Shown in pieces: positions 63,493 to 64,000 of a stretch of DNA of 64,000 nucleotides (position 1 is the first letter of the stretch; every line of letters begins with the position of its first letter). The notes under the pieces were generated by a model. The model worked only from the letters and a program-made list of their open reading frames with translations, was not told where the DNA came from and made no database searches. The position numbers and the translations under genes were made by a program. The DNA comes from Diplocloster agilis (GTDB lineage Bacteria; Bacillota; Clostridia; Lachnospirales; Lachnospiraceae): NCBI RefSeq assembly GCF_019042275.1, contig NZ_JAHQCW010000014.1, positions 47,625 through 111,624 of the forward strand, given 5' to 3'.

Positions 63493-64000
63493 GTTTTTTT
63501 ACACACCCAACGTTGTTTTGTGTGATTTAAATATATCATCTGCCGCTAGGCGCAACAATGCGGTAAAATTTAGAAAAAGTATGATATCTTAATTTCTGCC
63601 CGATATGGATCGGTCTTTTTTGCTATTCAGGATTTTCGTCATATGGATAAAATATCTGTATATCATATTTTCTGTAGAGAAAAGTTCAGAAAACAGATTA
63701 AAAAGAATAGAGAAGTGCTAAAGAAAGGAGATGAAGAAAAACAGGCTAAATCCGAAGAGAGCTTACCATCTCAGCAAGGTTCTTCCTCGGGTTTGGGTAT
63801 GCCCGCTGCTCAGGGTCAGTGTGTGTGTCGGTGTCCCGGAATGCTCCGGGCAGCCGGTTTCTTTTGTGTCTCCCCAGGAACGCATAGGGCGGCTGAGCTC
63901 CCGCTTAGTGAAATCGGAAAGCCGGGTTCAGGATGCACGGCGGACTTCACGTCCGACGGGCAAGAGCCTCTGAACCGGGAACACATCACGTGTTCCTGGT
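63493..64000. other. Non-coding right end with GC-rich, hairpin-rich segment
   Basis: 63493-63740 is AT-rich and should hold the promoter of the binding-protein operon, but no good -35/-10 pair stands out; a CAACGTTG palindrome is at about 63509. From about 63780 the sequence turns GC-rich and rich in stems: CCCGGA-ATGC-TCCGGG, CGGAC-TTCAC-GTCCG within GGTTCAG/CTGAACC, and GGAACAC-ATCAC-GTGTTCC at the edge. This looks like a structured RNA or intron start continuing beyond the window. I could not assign it to a family. Frames through it are open but not protein-like. Confidence 0.45.

Noticed and set aside
63482..63502. GTAAAAAAACTTGTGG on the minus strand, resembling the YesN-type box
   Set aside because: It lies directly against the ribosome binding site of the binding-protein gene, lacks the GTCAGGT part and has no downstream -10, so it cannot act like the other three.
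63643..64000. Plus-strand frame from ATG 63643 open to the window edge, and a shorter one from 63731
   Set aside because: No suitable Shine-Dalgarno spacing. The translation changes abruptly from Lys/Glu-rich to Cys/Gly/Pro-rich, and hairpins explain the sequence better.
1..64000. tRNA, rRNA or insertion-sequence transposase genes
   Set aside because: None could be recognised on either strand; all long frames are explained by the listed genes or their shadows.
63700..64000. Cobalamin, T-box, ZTP or c-di-GMP riboswitch
   Set aside because: The diagnostic conserved segments of these classes as I know them were not found.

Overview
The window looks like the chromosome of a gut-type Gram-positive anaerobe of the class Clostridia, most likely Lachnospiraceae. 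The evidence is the gene order rimP-nusA-rnpM-rplGA-infB-rbfA-nrnA-truB-ribF, LPXTG-like surface glycosidases with FIVAR, LamG and InlB-type modules, YesM/YesN two-component regulation of sugar transport, strong GGAGG ribosome binding sites and near-consensus sigma-A promoters. The genus cannot be fixed from sequence alone. Most genes lie on the minus strand, so operons below are read from high to low coordinates.

Layout. (1) 1-2.5 kb: rpsO and the 5' part of pnp, with a terminator-like hairpin and a long pnp-leader hairpin. (2) 2.6-9.6 kb: a seven-gene operon encoding a taurine/sulfate-ester type ABC importer (one binding protein, two permeases, two unlike ATPases), a formylglycine-type sulfatase and a TauE-like anion exporter. 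A LacI-type regulator (10-11 kb) sits upstream, with two operator-like sites. (3) 11.1-16.9 kb: a GH3 glycosidase gene broken by a one-base frameshift, a metallo-beta-lactamase-fold hydrolase flanked by direct repeats, an AraC regulator and a secreted NlpC/P60 hydrolase. (4) 16.9-25.9 kb: the translation/transcription housekeeping operon, including an infB with a long repeat-rich N-terminus. Blocks 2 and 3 separate ribF from rpsO, genes that commonly sit together in Clostridia. (5) 26-27.7 kb: TetR regulator and cation/proton antiporter. (6) 27.8-48.8 kb: a glycan-foraging locus with two very large cell-wall-anchored multidomain proteins, a YesM/YesN two-component system, a Gfo/Idh/MocA oxidoreductase and a CUT1 sugar importer. 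(7) 48.9-50.5 kb: pckA. (8) 50.7-54.0 kb: an AT-rich accessory stretch with a DinB-like protein, a C_GCAxxG_C_C protein, an alpha/beta hydrolase and an AbiE toxin-antitoxin pair. (9) 54.1-56.6 kb: a BlaI/M56 peptidase regulatory pair. (10) 56.7-63.5 kb: a ribose-type ABC importer with two paralogous L-fucose/arabinose-isomerase-family enzymes. (11) 63.5-64 kb: no convincing gene; a GC-rich, hairpin-rich stretch runs off the window edge.

The strongest unexpected signal is a 33-bp box found just upstream of three separate transcription units in block 6: both giant surface proteins and the sugar-binding-protein operon. It lies a constant 26-27 bp upstream of a -10-like hexamer. It is best explained as the binding site of the YesN-type regulator encoded between them, and it defines a small regulon that couples extracellular glycan cleavage to import. 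Other notable observations are an ABC ATPase pair in which one predicted ATP site is degenerate and the other canonical, stem-loops directly after all three binding-protein genes, and palindromic GGGGACATGTCC elements.
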